A stretch of DNA of 64,000 bases from Dolomitihabitans soli (GCF_022213955.1 NZ_JAKNTW010000002.1:372001-436000), one strand, 5' to 3'; positions 18,754-28,016 are shown, counted from the stretch's first letter. The notes: generated by a model from the sequence alone, not told the origin. A program made the numbers and translations.

Positions 18754-20588
18754 GCGTTGACCTCGACCAGTACGGCGCCTGGCTGGGGGAGGACCAGTTC
18801 CACGATGAGGCGTCCGTTGGCGTCCAGCCGGGCCGGTGCCGGCTCCACCGTCAGGGCGTCGGACGCGCGGAGCCGGTGCCACTGTTCCTCGGTCGGCCAG
18901 TCGCCGACGCCCAGGCGTTCCGCGAGCGTGGCCACGTCGCCGTGTGCGCGGTCCAGCCTGGTGAGCGTGACCTCCCCGGCAGGCTCGCCGAGCACCAGCC
19001 GTACCCGGCGGCCGAGGCCCGTGCCGCCCTCGGCCTTCGTGTGGTCGAGGGTGTGGTTCCAGACCAGTACGGCGAGCGAGCCGTCGGCGCGGCGGCTTGC
19101 CCAGCTCCGCACCAGGCCATCGGCCCCGTCGCCGTCGGCGGTGACCGGCAGCTCGGTGTCGCCGAGCCGCGACAGCAGCCACAACGCGTGGTAGCGGGCC
19201 TTGGCGACGCCGCCGACGGTGATCAGCCCGAACCCGCCGTGCAGCAGCCTCGGCGGGCGGCCGAGCTCCTCGAAGTGATCGGACGCCACCCAGTAGGACA
19301 GCGCGTCCAGCCGGCCCGCCGAAGATCGCATGCCGTCCAGCAGGAACATCCCGGCGGCGGCGCCGTCGTTGACCGGGTTGAAGTGCGTCGGGGTGACGCC
19401 CCACTCGGTCCACAGGATTCGGGCGTCCTCGCGACCGAACCTGGCCAGCGTCGGACGCAGGTCGAGCGGCGGGCTGCCGTAGGTGTGCGTGGAGACGAAG
19501 TCCAGCGGTGCTCCGGAGTGCGCCACATGGTCGAGCAGTTCGTCGACCCAGCCGGCCGCGGCCGAGGAAGGGCCGCCGACCTGGAGTCCGGGGTCGACGT
19601 CCTTCACGGCGAACGCGGTCACGTCGTACAGGCGCAGCCACTCCTTGCGGGTGCTGGACCAGAAGACCTCCAGATTCGCCTCGTTCCACACCTCGAAGTC
19701 CCAGCCGCGCACCTCCTGCAGGCCGTATCGGTCGACGAGATGCTGGACCAGTGCGCGGACCAGGTCACCCCAGCGCTGCCAGTCCTTGGGCGGGGAGATC
19801 ACGCCCCGGTATTCGAAGACCGTGCGCTCGGGGTCGGCTGCCAGGTCGCGGGGCATGAAACCGATCTCGACCACGGGCCGCAGGCCGATCGCGAGCACCG
19901 CGTCGTAGACCTGGTCGACGCCGTCGAAGTCGTACACCGGCTCGCCGTCCACCTCACGGTACACGCCGAGGTCGTCATGGAAGATCGCGTGCGCTCGCAC
20001 CGATTCGACGCCGATCTCCTCGCTGACCCGCCTGAGCGCGCCGAGCAGTTCCTCGCCGATCGGCCGGCCGCCGCTGAGGTCGGCGCACCGGAGCTGGCTG
20101 AGCCGCTCGCTGCCGATCATCGGCTGCCACGGCCGATGCAGCGCCGTACCGGACGCGGCTGTGTCCACCGTCATCGTGACCAGCGGTTCCTCGCCGTCCC
20201 TCGGCACGATCGAGGCCCCCGGCACGGCCTCGCCCAACTCCCCCGTGACCGTCACCTCGGGTACCGACGCCACGGCGTAGTGGTACGCCCTGCCCGGCTC
20301 GCCAGTCGTGTCGACGTACCACGTCCCCGGTACGGCGAGCACGTCGCCGCCCTGGTGGTCCACCGGCGCGAACGGCCCCGCCGCCCCCTCGGCCCGATGC
20401 ACCAGGTAGCCCACGGCGCCCTCCACCGGCTGCCACCGCAGCGTCACGTGGCCCTGACCCGCCTCCACCCGCAGCCCGCCGGGCGGCGGCAGGATCGGCG
20501 GCTCACTGTGCCGGTCGGCGTCCGAGCGACGCGAGATCCGCGACTCCCAGTCCGTGCGTGCGTCGAGGTTGTGCTCGGCGTTCGTCAC
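18750..20588 (-). CDS. GH39-type beta-xylosidase-like glycoside hydrolase
   Basis: A 612-residue protein without a signal peptide. Residues about 40-130 look like a fibronectin type III domain (LRWQPVEGAVGYLVHRA). A GH39 TIM barrel follows with acid/base Glu in FEVWNEANLEVFW and nucleophile Glu in ILWTEWGVT, then a C-terminal beta domain. It is expected to remove xylose or a related sugar from oligosaccharides delivered by the adjacent importer. Convergent with the importer operon. A LacI-like box at 20614-20627 lies upstream of its start. GH39 also contains iduronidase-type enzymes, so the sugar specificity is not certain. Confidence 0.85.
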   Translation of the reverse strand: MTNAEHNLDARTDWESRISRRSDADRHSEPPILPPPGGLRVEAGQGHVTLRWQPVEGAVGYLVHRAEGAAGPFAPVDHQGGDVLAVPGTWYVDTTGEPGRAYHYAVASVPEVTVTGELGEAVPGASIVPRDGEEPLVTMTVDTAASGTALHRPWQPMIGSERLSQLRCADLSGGRPIGEELLGALRRVSEEIGVESVRAHAIFHDDLGVYREVDGEPVYDFDGVDQVYDAVLAIGLRPVVEIGFMPRDLAADPERTVFEYRGVISPPKDWQRWGDLVRALVQHLVDRYGLQEVRGWDFEVWNEANLEVFWSSTRKEWLRLYDVTAFAVKDVDPGLQVGGPSSAAAGWVDELLDHVAHSGAPLDFVSTHTYGSPPLDLRPTLARFGREDARILWTEWGVTPTHFNPVNDGAAAGMFLLDGMRSSAGRLDALSYWVASDHFEELGRPPRLLHGGFGLITVGGVAKARYHALWLLSRLGDTELPVTADGDGADGLVRSWASRRADGSLAVLVWNHTLDHTKAEGGTGLGRRVRLVLGEPAGEVTLTRLDRAHGDVATLAERLGVGDWPTEEQWHRLRASDALTVEPAPARLDANGRLIVELVLPQPGAVLVEVNA

Positions 20589-20613
20589 GTGTCAGTCTCC
20601 ATAGATCGTGAGG

Positions 20614-20627
20614 CTGTAACCGGTTTC
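20614..20627. promoter_or_regulatory. Candidate LacI operator (copy 2)
   Basis: CTGTAACCGGTTTC, read on the minus strand as GAAACCGGTTACAG, 26 bp upstream of the GH39 start codon. It matches the box beside the LacI gene at 12 of 14 positions and contains the palindrome AACCGGTT. Confidence 0.55.
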
Positions 20628-20639
20628 TGAAAACCATAC

Positions 20640-20998
20640 ACTCACCTCCGATGCGGAACAACCGCCTCTCATCAGCGACGGCGCACGAGATCGCCGACTC
20701 GATGGCAGCCGCCACGACCCTGGAGTCAATGGGCAGCCCACCCAGGCCGGCGCCGCTCTCCGCGATCCGGCGCACCGCGGCGTCGCGAACGGCTAACCAG
20801 GGGAATCGACCACGTTGGACCGGTCGACGTCGAAGCGCGGACATGCGAGGGACAGTGCGAGGGACAAGGTCGGCGCTGCCGCGCGAAAGGAGACGTCGGC
20901 GCGGATAGAACAGTTCCATACCGATGCTGAACCGAACCCGAACTCAGGGCTCCTAACCTACTGGTCAACCATCCAGCGGGTGCGAACGGAGTTCTGCC
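20640..20998. other. Intergenic region before halogenase gene
   Basis: About 360 bp between GH39 and the halogenase. Short frames exist on both strands but are arginine-rich and lack ribosome sites, so I call no gene. The last 60 bp are lower in GC and probably hold the halogenase promoter; I could not fix a -10/-35 pair. Confidence 0.4.
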
Positions 20999-22723
20999 AT
21001 GGCGATGAGCCCGACCGATCTCCCCTTGAACACGATGCTGAACGGACTCGCCCCTTCCCTGAGCGAGGAAGAACTCTCGCTGGTCCGCGGCTGGCTGTCC
21101 GGGGAGAACGGCACCGCGTCCCCGGGGTTCACCTCCGGCCGTGAACGGGCGGTCGGCGAGTTCGCACGACCCGGTGATGACGATCCGAAGGCGATCCGCA
21201 CCGTCGGAGTCATCGGCGGAGGTACGGCCGGCTATCTGACCGCGCTGGCCCTGCGCGCCAAACGGCCGTGGCTGAAGGTCACCCTGGTCGAGTCGTCCAC
21301 CGTGCCGATCATCGGGGTGGGCGAGGCCACGGTGCCGCTGATGGTGACGTTCCTCCACCACTACCTCGGCATCGATCTCCAGGAGTTCTACCGGGATGTC
21401 CGGCCGACCTGGAAACTGGGCATCAAATTCGACTGGGGACCGAATCCGGCGGGTTTCATGGCGCCGTTCGACTGGGCGACGAACTCGGTCGGCATCCTCG
21501 GCTCCCTCGCCGAGCAGGACGACATCAACGCGTTCACCCTGCAGTCGCTGCTCATGTCGGCGGACCGCACCCCGGTGTTCAGCCCCGGTGACGAGCCGGT
21601 CTCCTTGATGAAGTACCTGGCCTTCGCCTACCACCTGGACAACGAACGCTTCGTCCGGTTCCTCACCTCGCTGGCGCGGTCCCGGGGGGTCGAGCACCTC
21701 GACGCGAAGATCGCCGATGTCGTGCTGGGCGACGACGAGTGGGTGGATCACCTGGTCACGACCGACGGCGGCCGGCTCTCCTTCGACTTCTACGTCGACT
21801 GCTCCGGCTTTCGGTCGTTGATGCTCGGCAAGGCCATGGAGACGCCTTTCCACAGCTATTCCGACAGCCTGTTCACTGATTCCGCCGTGACGGGAAACGT
21901 CGGCCACGGCGGCAGGCTCAAGCCGTACACCACGGCGAGAACGATGGACGCGGGATGGTGCTGGAACATCCCCACCAGGCAGGACGACCATCTCGGCTAT
22001 GTGTACTCCTCCGCCGCGCTGAGTGACGAAGCCGCCGCCGACGAGTTGGCACGCTGCTACCCCGGTGTCAGTGCTCCGCGTTTCATCAGATTCCGGGTGG
22101 GGCGTCATGAGTCGGCGTGGCGGGGCAACATGATGGCGATCGGCAACTCCTTCGGGTTCGTCGAGCCGCTGGAGTCCAGCGGCCTGCTGATGATCACCCA
22201 GGGCGTGCTGGCGCTGGTGGGCTCGATGCCGGCCTCGTGGTCGGATCCGGTCGGCAGGGAGGTCGTCAACGCGGTCCTGACCAAGAAGTGGGATGAGATC
22301 CGCTGGTTCCTGTCGATTCACTACCGCTTCAACACGCGGCTGGACACACCCTTCTGGCAGGAGGTTCGCAGCCGGACGGACGTCTCGGGCCTCCAACCGC
22401 TGCTTGAGGTGTACGCCGCGGGCGCGCCCCTGCGCATGCGCGACTCACTGACGCGCAGGCACCTCGAAATCACCGCGCCGACCTTCTACGGCCTCCAGGG
22501 CATCGACTGCGTCCTGCTCGGTCAGCGGGTGCCCACGCGGTTGCTGCGCTCCGCCGAGCCGATCGAGCGGTGGCGGACCCGAAAGGCCGCGGCCGACGTG
22601 CTCGTACGGCGGGCCCTGCCGCAACGGGAGGCGCTGGACCTGTTCGAGTGCGAACCACGGTTGCACGACGAACTGCTGAAGGACCGGGACAGCTGGGTGA
22701 CCCGATCCGCCGTCGCCCTGTAG
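20999..22723 (+). CDS. FADH2-dependent tryptophan-type halogenase
   Basis: A 574-residue flavin-dependent halogenase that would use FADH2, O2 and halide to chlorinate or brominate an aromatic (indole) carbon. It shows FAD motif GGGTAG (residues 73-78), the GVGEATVP segment, a Lys at the catalytic position in PTWKLGIKF (Lys139), the diagnostic halogenase motif GWCWNIP (about 318-324), and FVEPLESSG. The N-terminus has about 65 residues ahead of the FAD fold, longer than free-tryptophan halogenases such as PrnA. The family also includes MibH, which halogenates a Trp inside a lantibiotic. GGAG precedes ATG 20999. The flavin reductase gene follows 18 bp later. Confidence 0.93.
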   Translation: MAMSPTDLPLNTMLNGLAPSLSEEELSLVRGWLSGENGTASPGFTSGRERAVGEFARPGDDDPKAIRTVGVIGGGTAGYLTALALRAKRPWLKVTLVESSTVPIIGVGEATVPLMVTFLHHYLGIDLQEFYRDVRPTWKLGIKFDWGPNPAGFMAPFDWATNSVGILGSLAEQDDINAFTLQSLLMSADRTPVFSPGDEPVSLMKYLAFAYHLDNERFVRFLTSLARSRGVEHLDAKIADVVLGDDEWVDHLVTTDGGRLSFDFYVDCSGFRSLMLGKAMETPFHSYSDSLFTDSAVTGNVGHGGRLKPYTTARTMDAGWCWNIPTRQDDHLGYVYSSAALSDEAAADELARCYPGVSAPRFIRFRVGRHESAWRGNMMAIGNSFGFVEPLESSGLLMITQGVLALVGSMPASWSDPVGREVVNAVLTKKWDEIRWFLSIHYRFNTRLDTPFWQEVRSRTDVSGLQPLLEVYAAGAPLRMRDSLTRRHLEITAPTFYGLQGIDCVLLGQRVPTRLLRSAEPIERWRTRKAAADVLVRRALPQREALDLFECEPRLHDELLKDRDSWVTRSAVAL

Positions 22724-22741
22724 GCACCGGAGGGAGAAGCG

Positions 22742-23278
22742 ATGCAGCAGCACTCATCGACCGCCGCCATGGTGGACTCCGTCACCCCGGGGAGGTTCCG
22801 GAATCTGATGAGTTCCTTCCCCAGCGGAGTCGCGATCGTGACCACCACGGGGCGGCGGGGAAGGCCGTTCGGCATGACCGTGTCGTCGCTGTGCAGCCTG
22901 TCCCTCCAACCGGCGATGCTGCTCGTCTGCATGCGCAACGAGAGTGAGACCCTTGCCGAGATCGTCGTTCGCGGCGCCTTCGCGGTGAACCTGCTCCATC
23001 GGGACGGGCGGGAGGCCGCGGTCCTCTTCTCCTCGACCGCGCCCTCCCGCTTCACGGCCATCGCCTGGGACACCACCCCGACCTGGTCGCTGCCCGCCCT
23101 GCCCGAGCACGCGCACACCACGATGGAGTGCGCACTGGACAACGTGGTGCGGGCGGGCGACCACACGTTGATCATCGGCAGCGTCGCCGACGCGACGGAA
23201 TGGCGGCAGGACCTCGCTCCGCTGCTGTACGGCCTGCGCCGTTATGCGACCTGGCCCGAGAATTCCGGACCCGTGTAA
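22742..23278 (+). CDS. Flavin reductase partner of halogenase
   Basis: A 178-residue HpaC/ActVB-like flavin reductase using NAD(P)H to supply reduced FAD to the halogenase. Family features are FRNLMSSFPSGVAIVTT near the N-terminus, GMTVSSLCSLSLQPAMLLVC and FAVNLLH. ATG 22742 has a strong GGAGGGAGA ribosome site 18 bp after the halogenase stop, so the two are co-expressed. Confidence 0.93.
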   Translation: MQQHSSTAAMVDSVTPGRFRNLMSSFPSGVAIVTTTGRRGRPFGMTVSSLCSLSLQPAMLLVCMRNESETLAEIVVRGAFAVNLLHRDGREAAVLFSSTAPSRFTAIAWDTTPTWSLPALPEHAHTTMECALDNVVRAGDHTLIIGSVADATEWRQDLAPLLYGLRRYATWPENSGPV

Positions 23279-23548
23279 ACGGTTTCTCCCGCGACCAGCC
23301 ACCATGACCACGCGCCCGCCCATGCCGCGTTAAAGATCGAGGCTGGACGCCGTTCGCGAATTGATACTCCGTGATCGCCGTCGGGCACGGCGACCATACC
23401 AGACACGACCGAATGATCCGTACTTGCTCGCGGCCGCGTCGCGTCGCGAACGGCGAAACAGCGGTAACGACGAATTACCCTACGAGCGACGGAAGTCCGA
23501 GTGTCGATGCTCGTACGACTCACCGGATCTCGTACGAGAACCGACCGC

Positions 23549-23578
23549 TTGACATAAATGCGCCACCGTCGTTAGCTA
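23549..23578 (+). promoter_or_regulatory. Near-consensus promoter TTGACA - 18 bp - TAGCTA
   Basis: TTGACA at 23549-23554 and TAGCTA at 23573-23578, 18-bp spacer, in a locally AT-rich stretch. Transcription would start near 23584-23586, exactly at a GTG that opens a 31-codon frame, so the message would be leaderless. It probably drives the ATP-grasp and SARP genes. Confidence 0.6.
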
Positions 23579-23583
23579 ATAGG

Positions 23584-23679
23584 GTGTCTAAAGCCATCGG
23601 CGCACTTGCAAAAGAAATGCTGGCAGGACTCGCCGGTAACACGGTCGGCACTCAGGTGGTTACGGTGGGGAATTGTTAG
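23584..23679 (+). CDS. Candidate leaderless 31-residue peptide
   Basis: GTG at 23584 opens a 31-codon frame with low third-position GC, unlike its neighbours. The product is a helical N-half (SKAIGALAKEMLAGLAGN) and a Thr/Val-rich C-half ending VTVGNC. A single terminal Cys after Thr residues is the pattern of some RiPP cores (AviCys types), but no LanD-like decarboxylase is present. The same frame stays open upstream to about 23371, but the promoter would lie inside that longer frame. It may be a RiPP precursor, a leader peptide for the ATP-grasp gene, or chance. No family recognised. Confidence 0.35.
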   Translation: MSKAIGALAKEMLAGLAGNTVGTQVVTVGNC

Positions 23680-23798
23680 GTCCTGTCGATGGTTCCGCGC
23701 AGGCTCTGATCGGCAGGCTCCACGTTTCTCCCATCACCGTGGATCTGCGGTCCGCATGCGGCCCCGCGTCGTGGTCGCCCCCGTCCGCGGGTGACCCG

Positions 23799-24842
23799 AT
23801 GATCGCGGCGCCGTACGTGGTGCTCGCCGAGCGAGCGGACTACGGCGAGTTCGCCGCGCTCCAGAGCACGCTGCACCGGCTCGGGGTGCCGAGTGTGCGG
23901 CTCGACGCCGGGAGCGTGGCGACGATGGAGGTCACCCTCCAGGTCGGCGACGGCTCGGTCACCCTGGACGGCGACCGCATCGCACCGACCGTCGTCTGGG
24001 CGCGGTCCCTCTCGCCGCGGGCGATCCCCGGCGAGGCGAGTCCGGCGGTGAAGACGCTCCACGCCGACTCGTGGTGCGCTTTCGTCCGCCAGCTTTCCAC
24101 CCTCTCACCTGCGAGCCTGCCGGGACCCGGCCCCGGCCGTCTGGAGCAGCTCACCAGCGCGGCCAAGGCCGGGATCCGCACCCCGCGAACGATCGTCACC
24201 ACCGATCCCAGGGCGGCGGGCGCCCGGATATCGAGTCGCAGGATCGTGGTGAAGGTGCTCGACGAGCACTTCGTCGAGACGGAGCCGGGATTCCTGGTCG
24301 GCGTGTTCCCGGAGATCGTGGACCGGGAGGAGGTCGTCCAGTGGTCACCTCTCGACTTCCCGATCATCGTCCAGGAGTACATCGCGCACGATAGGGAGTT
24401 ACGGGTCTACTACCTGGCCGGAGCCGTCCACGCCTTCGCGGTGACCAAGGACGCGCCTGACGCCCCCTGGCGTGCGGAGTCATCCGTGTCGGTCACCTCG
24501 GTGACGGCTCCGCGGACGGCCGTCGAGGTGGTCCGGAGGCTCGCCGGCCTCTGGGGCCTGACCTACGGCGCCTTCGATCTGCTGCTCACCGATGGAGAGG
24601 TGGTGTTCCTGGAGGTCAACGTGGACGGCGACTGGCGCTGGTTCGAGTCGAAGGCCGGCACGCCCGTCGTCTCGATCGCGGCGGCTCTCATGATCAGGAA
24701 GCTCCACCTGGCGGCGCTGCGGCACGTGACGCCGACGCCGCCGATCGATATTCTCGATTTCCTGTTACTGGGGACTCGAACCGACCGCCCTGGACGGTCT
24801 TCCGTGGTTACCGAGCGATGTGAAATCAAGGAAGGCGCATGA
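23799..24842 (+). CDS. MvdD-like ATP-grasp ligase
   Basis: A 347-residue ATP-grasp enzyme with an N-terminal pre-ATP-grasp segment like those of MvdC/MvdD/TgmB (YVVLAERADYGEFAALQ). ATP-binding elements are RRIVVKVLDEHFVE, IIVQEYI and the metal-binding end VVFLEVNVDGDW, where the usual acid-Asn pair is EVN. Such enzymes make ester or amide bonds on ribosomal peptides or join amino acids. The true start is uncertain: ATG 23799 (MIAAPYVV) fits the fold, while a TTG at 23673 would add 42 residues without coding character. It overlaps the SARP start (ATGA). Confidence 0.8.
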   Translation: MIAAPYVVLAERADYGEFAALQSTLHRLGVPSVRLDAGSVATMEVTLQVGDGSVTLDGDRIAPTVVWARSLSPRAIPGEASPAVKTLHADSWCAFVRQLSTLSPASLPGPGPGRLEQLTSAAKAGIRTPRTIVTTDPRAAGARISSRRIVVKVLDEHFVETEPGFLVGVFPEIVDREEVVQWSPLDFPIIVQEYIAHDRELRVYYLAGAVHAFAVTKDAPDAPWRAESSVSVTSVTAPRTAVEVVRRLAGLWGLTYGAFDLLLTDGEVVFLEVNVDGDWRWFESKAGTPVVSIAAALMIRKLHLAALRHVTPTPPIDILDFLLLGTRTDRPGRSSVVTERCEIKEGA

Positions 24843-26641
24843 GTCACGCGGCTTCATCTCATCTGAACTGCTCGATACTCGGTCCGCTTGAGGTCAGGGT
24901 GGACAATCGTAAGGCTATTATCGGCGCGCCAAAACAGCGGTTACTTCTGGCGGTCCTATTGTGCCGGGTGAACGCGATCATCCCGTCGGCCCAGTTGATG
25001 GATGCGCTATGGGGCGAATTACCGCCGCGAACAGCCCGCAAGAATCTCCAGGTATATGTCTCGGCATTGCGCCGAATTGTCGGCGACCGAATCAACTTCC
25101 AGGGGTGGGGATACCGGTTCGAGGCCGAGCAGGACGAACTCGACCTCCTCAGGTTCCAGGCGCTGGCCGCGGCCGGGCGCAGCGCGATCCGGAACGGCGA
25201 CCCCGTCCTGGCCGCCGAGCTGCTGCGGGACGCCATCGGCATGTGGCAGGACCAGCCCCTGGCCGAGTTCTCATCCGTACCGATGATCGCGGGCGAGGTC
25301 GACCGGTTCACCGAGCTCTACCTCTCGGTCTATGAGGACTGGGTCGAGCTGGAGATCGAGCTGGGCCGCTACGTCGAGCCCCTGACCGGCCTCGACATCC
25401 TCGCGGCGCGGTATCCGACCCGCGAGCGCATCGCCGCGTCGAGAATGACGGCGCTGGCCCGATGCGGGCGTACGGCCGAGGCTCTGTCGCATTTCGAGGC
25501 CCTCCGCAGGCACCTGGCCGCCGAGATGGGCATCGATCCGAGCCCGGTGCTCAAGAGCCTCTACCAGGACATCCTCCGGGGTGACGGTTCCCAGCAGCCG
25601 GACCGGCTCACCAAGGCGAGCCGGTCCGGGCCCGCCCTGGTGAGGCCGGTTCAGACCGCGGCCAACCAGCTGCCGCGCGACATCGCCGACTTCGTCGGCC
25701 GCGAGGCGGAGATCCACCGCGTCGCGAACGAACCGGCCACGGTCACCCTCATCACCGGCGAGCCGGGCATCGGGAAGACCACCCTCGCCGTGCATGTCGC
25801 GCACCGGCTGGCCCTGTCGTTCCCTGACGGCGTGCTCGTGGTCGCGCTTCAGCACCGGCGAGGGGTGCTGAGAGCCATCGCGGACATCCAGCGGGAACTC
25901 CTGGAAACCGTGGGGTTGAACGTCGAGGGGGTACGCGACGACATCCTCGCCTCGGTGTGGCGGTCCTGGCTCGCCAACCGGAAGCTCCTGCTGATCCTGG
26001 ACGACGCCCCCGACGAGTCGAGCGTCCGCCTGCTGCTGCCCGGCACCTCGGCGAGCAAGGTCCTGGTGACCAGCCTGAGCAGGCTCAGCGGACTGGAGTC
26101 CGTGGCCCGGATCGGCCTGGGAGAGCTGTCCGCCGCCGAGGGGATCGAGTTCCTGAAGAACCTGATCGGCCCGGAGCGAGTGCTCGGCGACCTGCCCGCC
26201 GTCATGGCCGTCTTCGATCGGTACGGGCTCTCGCCGCTGACCCTGCGCCTGCTCGGCTGCAGGTTCGCCCGGCTGCCGCACGTGCCTCTCAGCTATCTGG
26301 CGGACCGTCTCGGACGGGCCGAGAGCATTCTCGACGAGTTCGTCGCCGGCGATGTGTCGCTACGGGAGCGGTTCGAGGAAACCTACAACCGCCCGTCGTG
26401 GACGCACCGTGCCGCGTTCCTCACGCTGGGCGCGCTCGCGGGGCCGCCGTTCAGTCATGACGAACTCGTCGCCGCTCTGCACGGGACCGCCATGCCGGCG
26501 GAACGGGTCATCGAATCACTGCTGGAGGCCAACATCCTCTCGGTTCCCGACAGCGAGGTGACCGCCCACTCCATGCACTACACCATGTCACCGCTCGCCC
26601 ATCGGTTCGCGATCGAACTCCGCCGGACCTGCTCCCTCTGA
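24839..26641 (+). CDS. SARP/AfsR-type pathway regulator with NTPase domain
   Basis: A 600-residue activator typical of secondary-metabolite clusters. It has an OmpR-like winged-helix domain (about 10-100, SILGPLEVRVDNRKAIIGAPKQ), the bacterial transcriptional activation domain (about 105-250), and an NB-ARC-like NTPase with P-loop GEPGIGKTT (about 309) and Walker B-like LLLILDDAPDE. No long TPR tail is present, so it is shorter than AfsR. It is the last gene of the rightward halogenase group. Its 3' end overlaps the convergent MFS gene by 54 bp. It is the probable activator of this cluster. Confidence 0.9.
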   Translation: MSHAASSHLNCSILGPLEVRVDNRKAIIGAPKQRLLLAVLLCRVNAIIPSAQLMDALWGELPPRTARKNLQVYVSALRRIVGDRINFQGWGYRFEAEQDELDLLRFQALAAAGRSAIRNGDPVLAAELLRDAIGMWQDQPLAEFSSVPMIAGEVDRFTELYLSVYEDWVELEIELGRYVEPLTGLDILAARYPTRERIAASRMTALARCGRTAEALSHFEALRRHLAAEMGIDPSPVLKSLYQDILRGDGSQQPDRLTKASRSGPALVRPVQTAANQLPRDIADFVGREAEIHRVANEPATVTLITGEPGIGKTTLAVHVAHRLALSFPDGVLVVALQHRRGVLRAIADIQRELLETVGLNVEGVRDDILASVWRSWLANRKLLLILDDAPDESSVRLLLPGTSASKVLVTSLSRLSGLESVARIGLGELSAAEGIEFLKNLIGPERVLGDLPAVMAVFDRYGLSPLTLRLLGCRFARLPHVPLSYLADRLGRAESILDEFVAGDVSLRERFEETYNRPSWTHRAAFLTLGALAGPPFSHDELVAALHGTAMPAERVIESLLEANILSVPDSEVTAHSMHYTMSPLAHRFAIELRRTCSL

Positions 26642-27898
26642 GTCGGCGGCGGACTCGCCGGCGGACTCGCCGGCGACCGGGGTCACGGGGGCGTCGAGGC
26701 CGCGCAGCGCGGGGCTGGTCGAAGCCAGCGCGCAGCCTGCCGCGAGCAGGCCGCCGATCAGGAGCAGCGCGCCCGCGCCGCTGACGTACTCCGCCAGAAG
26801 GCCGCCGAGCAGCGGGCCGACCGGCGTGAGGCCCATGCTCGCGACCGTGAACAGCGAGACCAGCCTGCCCATCATCTCGTCCGGCACGAGCGTCGCGACC
26901 AGGACGCGCAGCACCACGTTGAGCGCCGGTACCGTGACCATCGCCAGGAAGAGCGGCACGACCGGCCAGTAGGGCCCGAACGGCAGGGCGGCCGCGCAGA
27001 CGGCGAGCGCGAAGAAGCCGACCACCGCCAGCATCAGCTTCCCCGGCGGCAGGAGATCGCCGATCTTGGCTGACACCGTCGCGCCGAGCAGGCCGCCCAG
27101 CCCCATGCCCGCCAGCACGAACCCGGTCGCGGTCGGGTCGCCGCCACGGCCTTCGACGAGCACGATCACCGGCAGCAGCAACGCGTTCGCGACGAGGTTC
27201 GCGACCAGGGAGAACATCAGCCCGGCGCGCAGCCCGCGCTGACGCCACAGCCAACGGCCCGCCTCGATGATGTCCGACCGCATCTTGGCCTTCCGCGGCT
27301 CCGGAGCGGTCTCCGGGCGGCGGGGAACTTTGGCGATGATGACGCACACCATCGAGATCAGATAGGTGATCGCGTCCACCACGAACGGCACGGCCCGTCC
27401 CAGGGCGAACAGGAATCCGCCCAGCGGCGGTCCGGCGAGCGAGGCCGCGTGGCTACGCGCCTCTTCCTGGGCGTACGCCGACGGCAGTTGCTCGGCGGGC
27501 ACGATCGCGCGGATCGCCGTGGCACGTGCGGGGCTGGAACAGGCGTCCGCCGCGCCGTTCACCACGGCCACCACGATGATGTGCCACAACGCCACCTGCT
27601 CGGTGAAGATCGCTACGGCGAGGGCGGACATGGTCAGGAAGCGGACGGCCTCGCTGCCGAGCAGGATTCGGCGCCGGTCCCAGCGGTCCACCCATACCCC
27701 CGCGGGGAGGGAGACCAGGATGTTGGTGACGATCCGGCAGGCGCCGGTGACTCCGGCCAGCGCGGCGGAACCCGTGACGGCCAGGACCAGCAGCGGGAAG
27801 GCCAGCCAGGTCAGCGTCGATCCCAGCCCGGAGGTCGCCGCGCCGATCCACAGCATCTGGAAGCGGAGGTTGCGGCGCAGTGGCGGTAGCTCGCTCAT
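26588..27898 (-). CDS. MFS exporter (MDR type)
   Basis: A 436-residue major-facilitator protein with about 12 transmembrane helices and the loop 2-3 signature region GVWVDRWDRRRILL. It resembles EntS/enterobactin-type and macrolide exporters. The ATG at 27898 with an AAGGTGG site is preferred to a longer frame. It is the last gene of the leftward peptide-tailoring operon, 118 bp after the P450, so it probably exports the product and may give self-resistance. The C-terminal 18 codons overlap the convergent SARP gene, unusual for two unrelated genes. Confidence 0.88.
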   Translation of the reverse strand: MSELPPLRRNLRFQMLWIGAATSGLGSTLTWLAFPLLVLAVTGSAALAGVTGACRIVTNILVSLPAGVWVDRWDRRRILLGSEAVRFLTMSALAVAIFTEQVALWHIIVVAVVNGAADACSSPARATAIRAIVPAEQLPSAYAQEEARSHAASLAGPPLGGFLFALGRAVPFVVDAITYLISMVCVIIAKVPRRPETAPEPRKAKMRSDIIEAGRWLWRQRGLRAGLMFSLVANLVANALLLPVIVLVEGRGGDPTATGFVLAGMGLGGLLGATVSAKIGDLLPPGKLMLAVVGFFALAVCAAALPFGPYWPVVPLFLAMVTVPALNVVLRVLVATLVPDEMMGRLVSLFTVASMGLTPVGPLLGGLLAEYVSGAGALLLIGGLLAAGCALASTSPALRGLDAPVTPVAGESAGESAADSEGAGPAEFDREPMGER

Positions 27899-28016
27899 GG
27901 TGCCACCTTCGTCAGCGTGTGTTCCGAGGTTCCCATTCGGTGGTTCACGTCCAGTTCGGACCCGGTATGGCCCTGGTATGCCATCGCTGCGAACACAGCG
28001 GCCCCTCCACAGACGG

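Noticed and set aside
16975-19689. Very long (about 900-codon) minus-strand frame opposite the ABC ATPase
   Set aside because: Arg/Gly/Asp-rich shadow of a well-supported ABC ATPase and GH39 gene; no domains and no ribosome site.
20503-20919. Minus-strand frame running from the halogenase upstream region into GH39
   Set aside because: No start signal, overlaps the operator and GH39 start; no recognisable domain.
23371-23679. 102-codon frame containing the candidate 31-aa peptide
   Set aside because: No ribosome site at its starts, and a near-consensus promoter lies inside it, so the short leaderless version is preferred.
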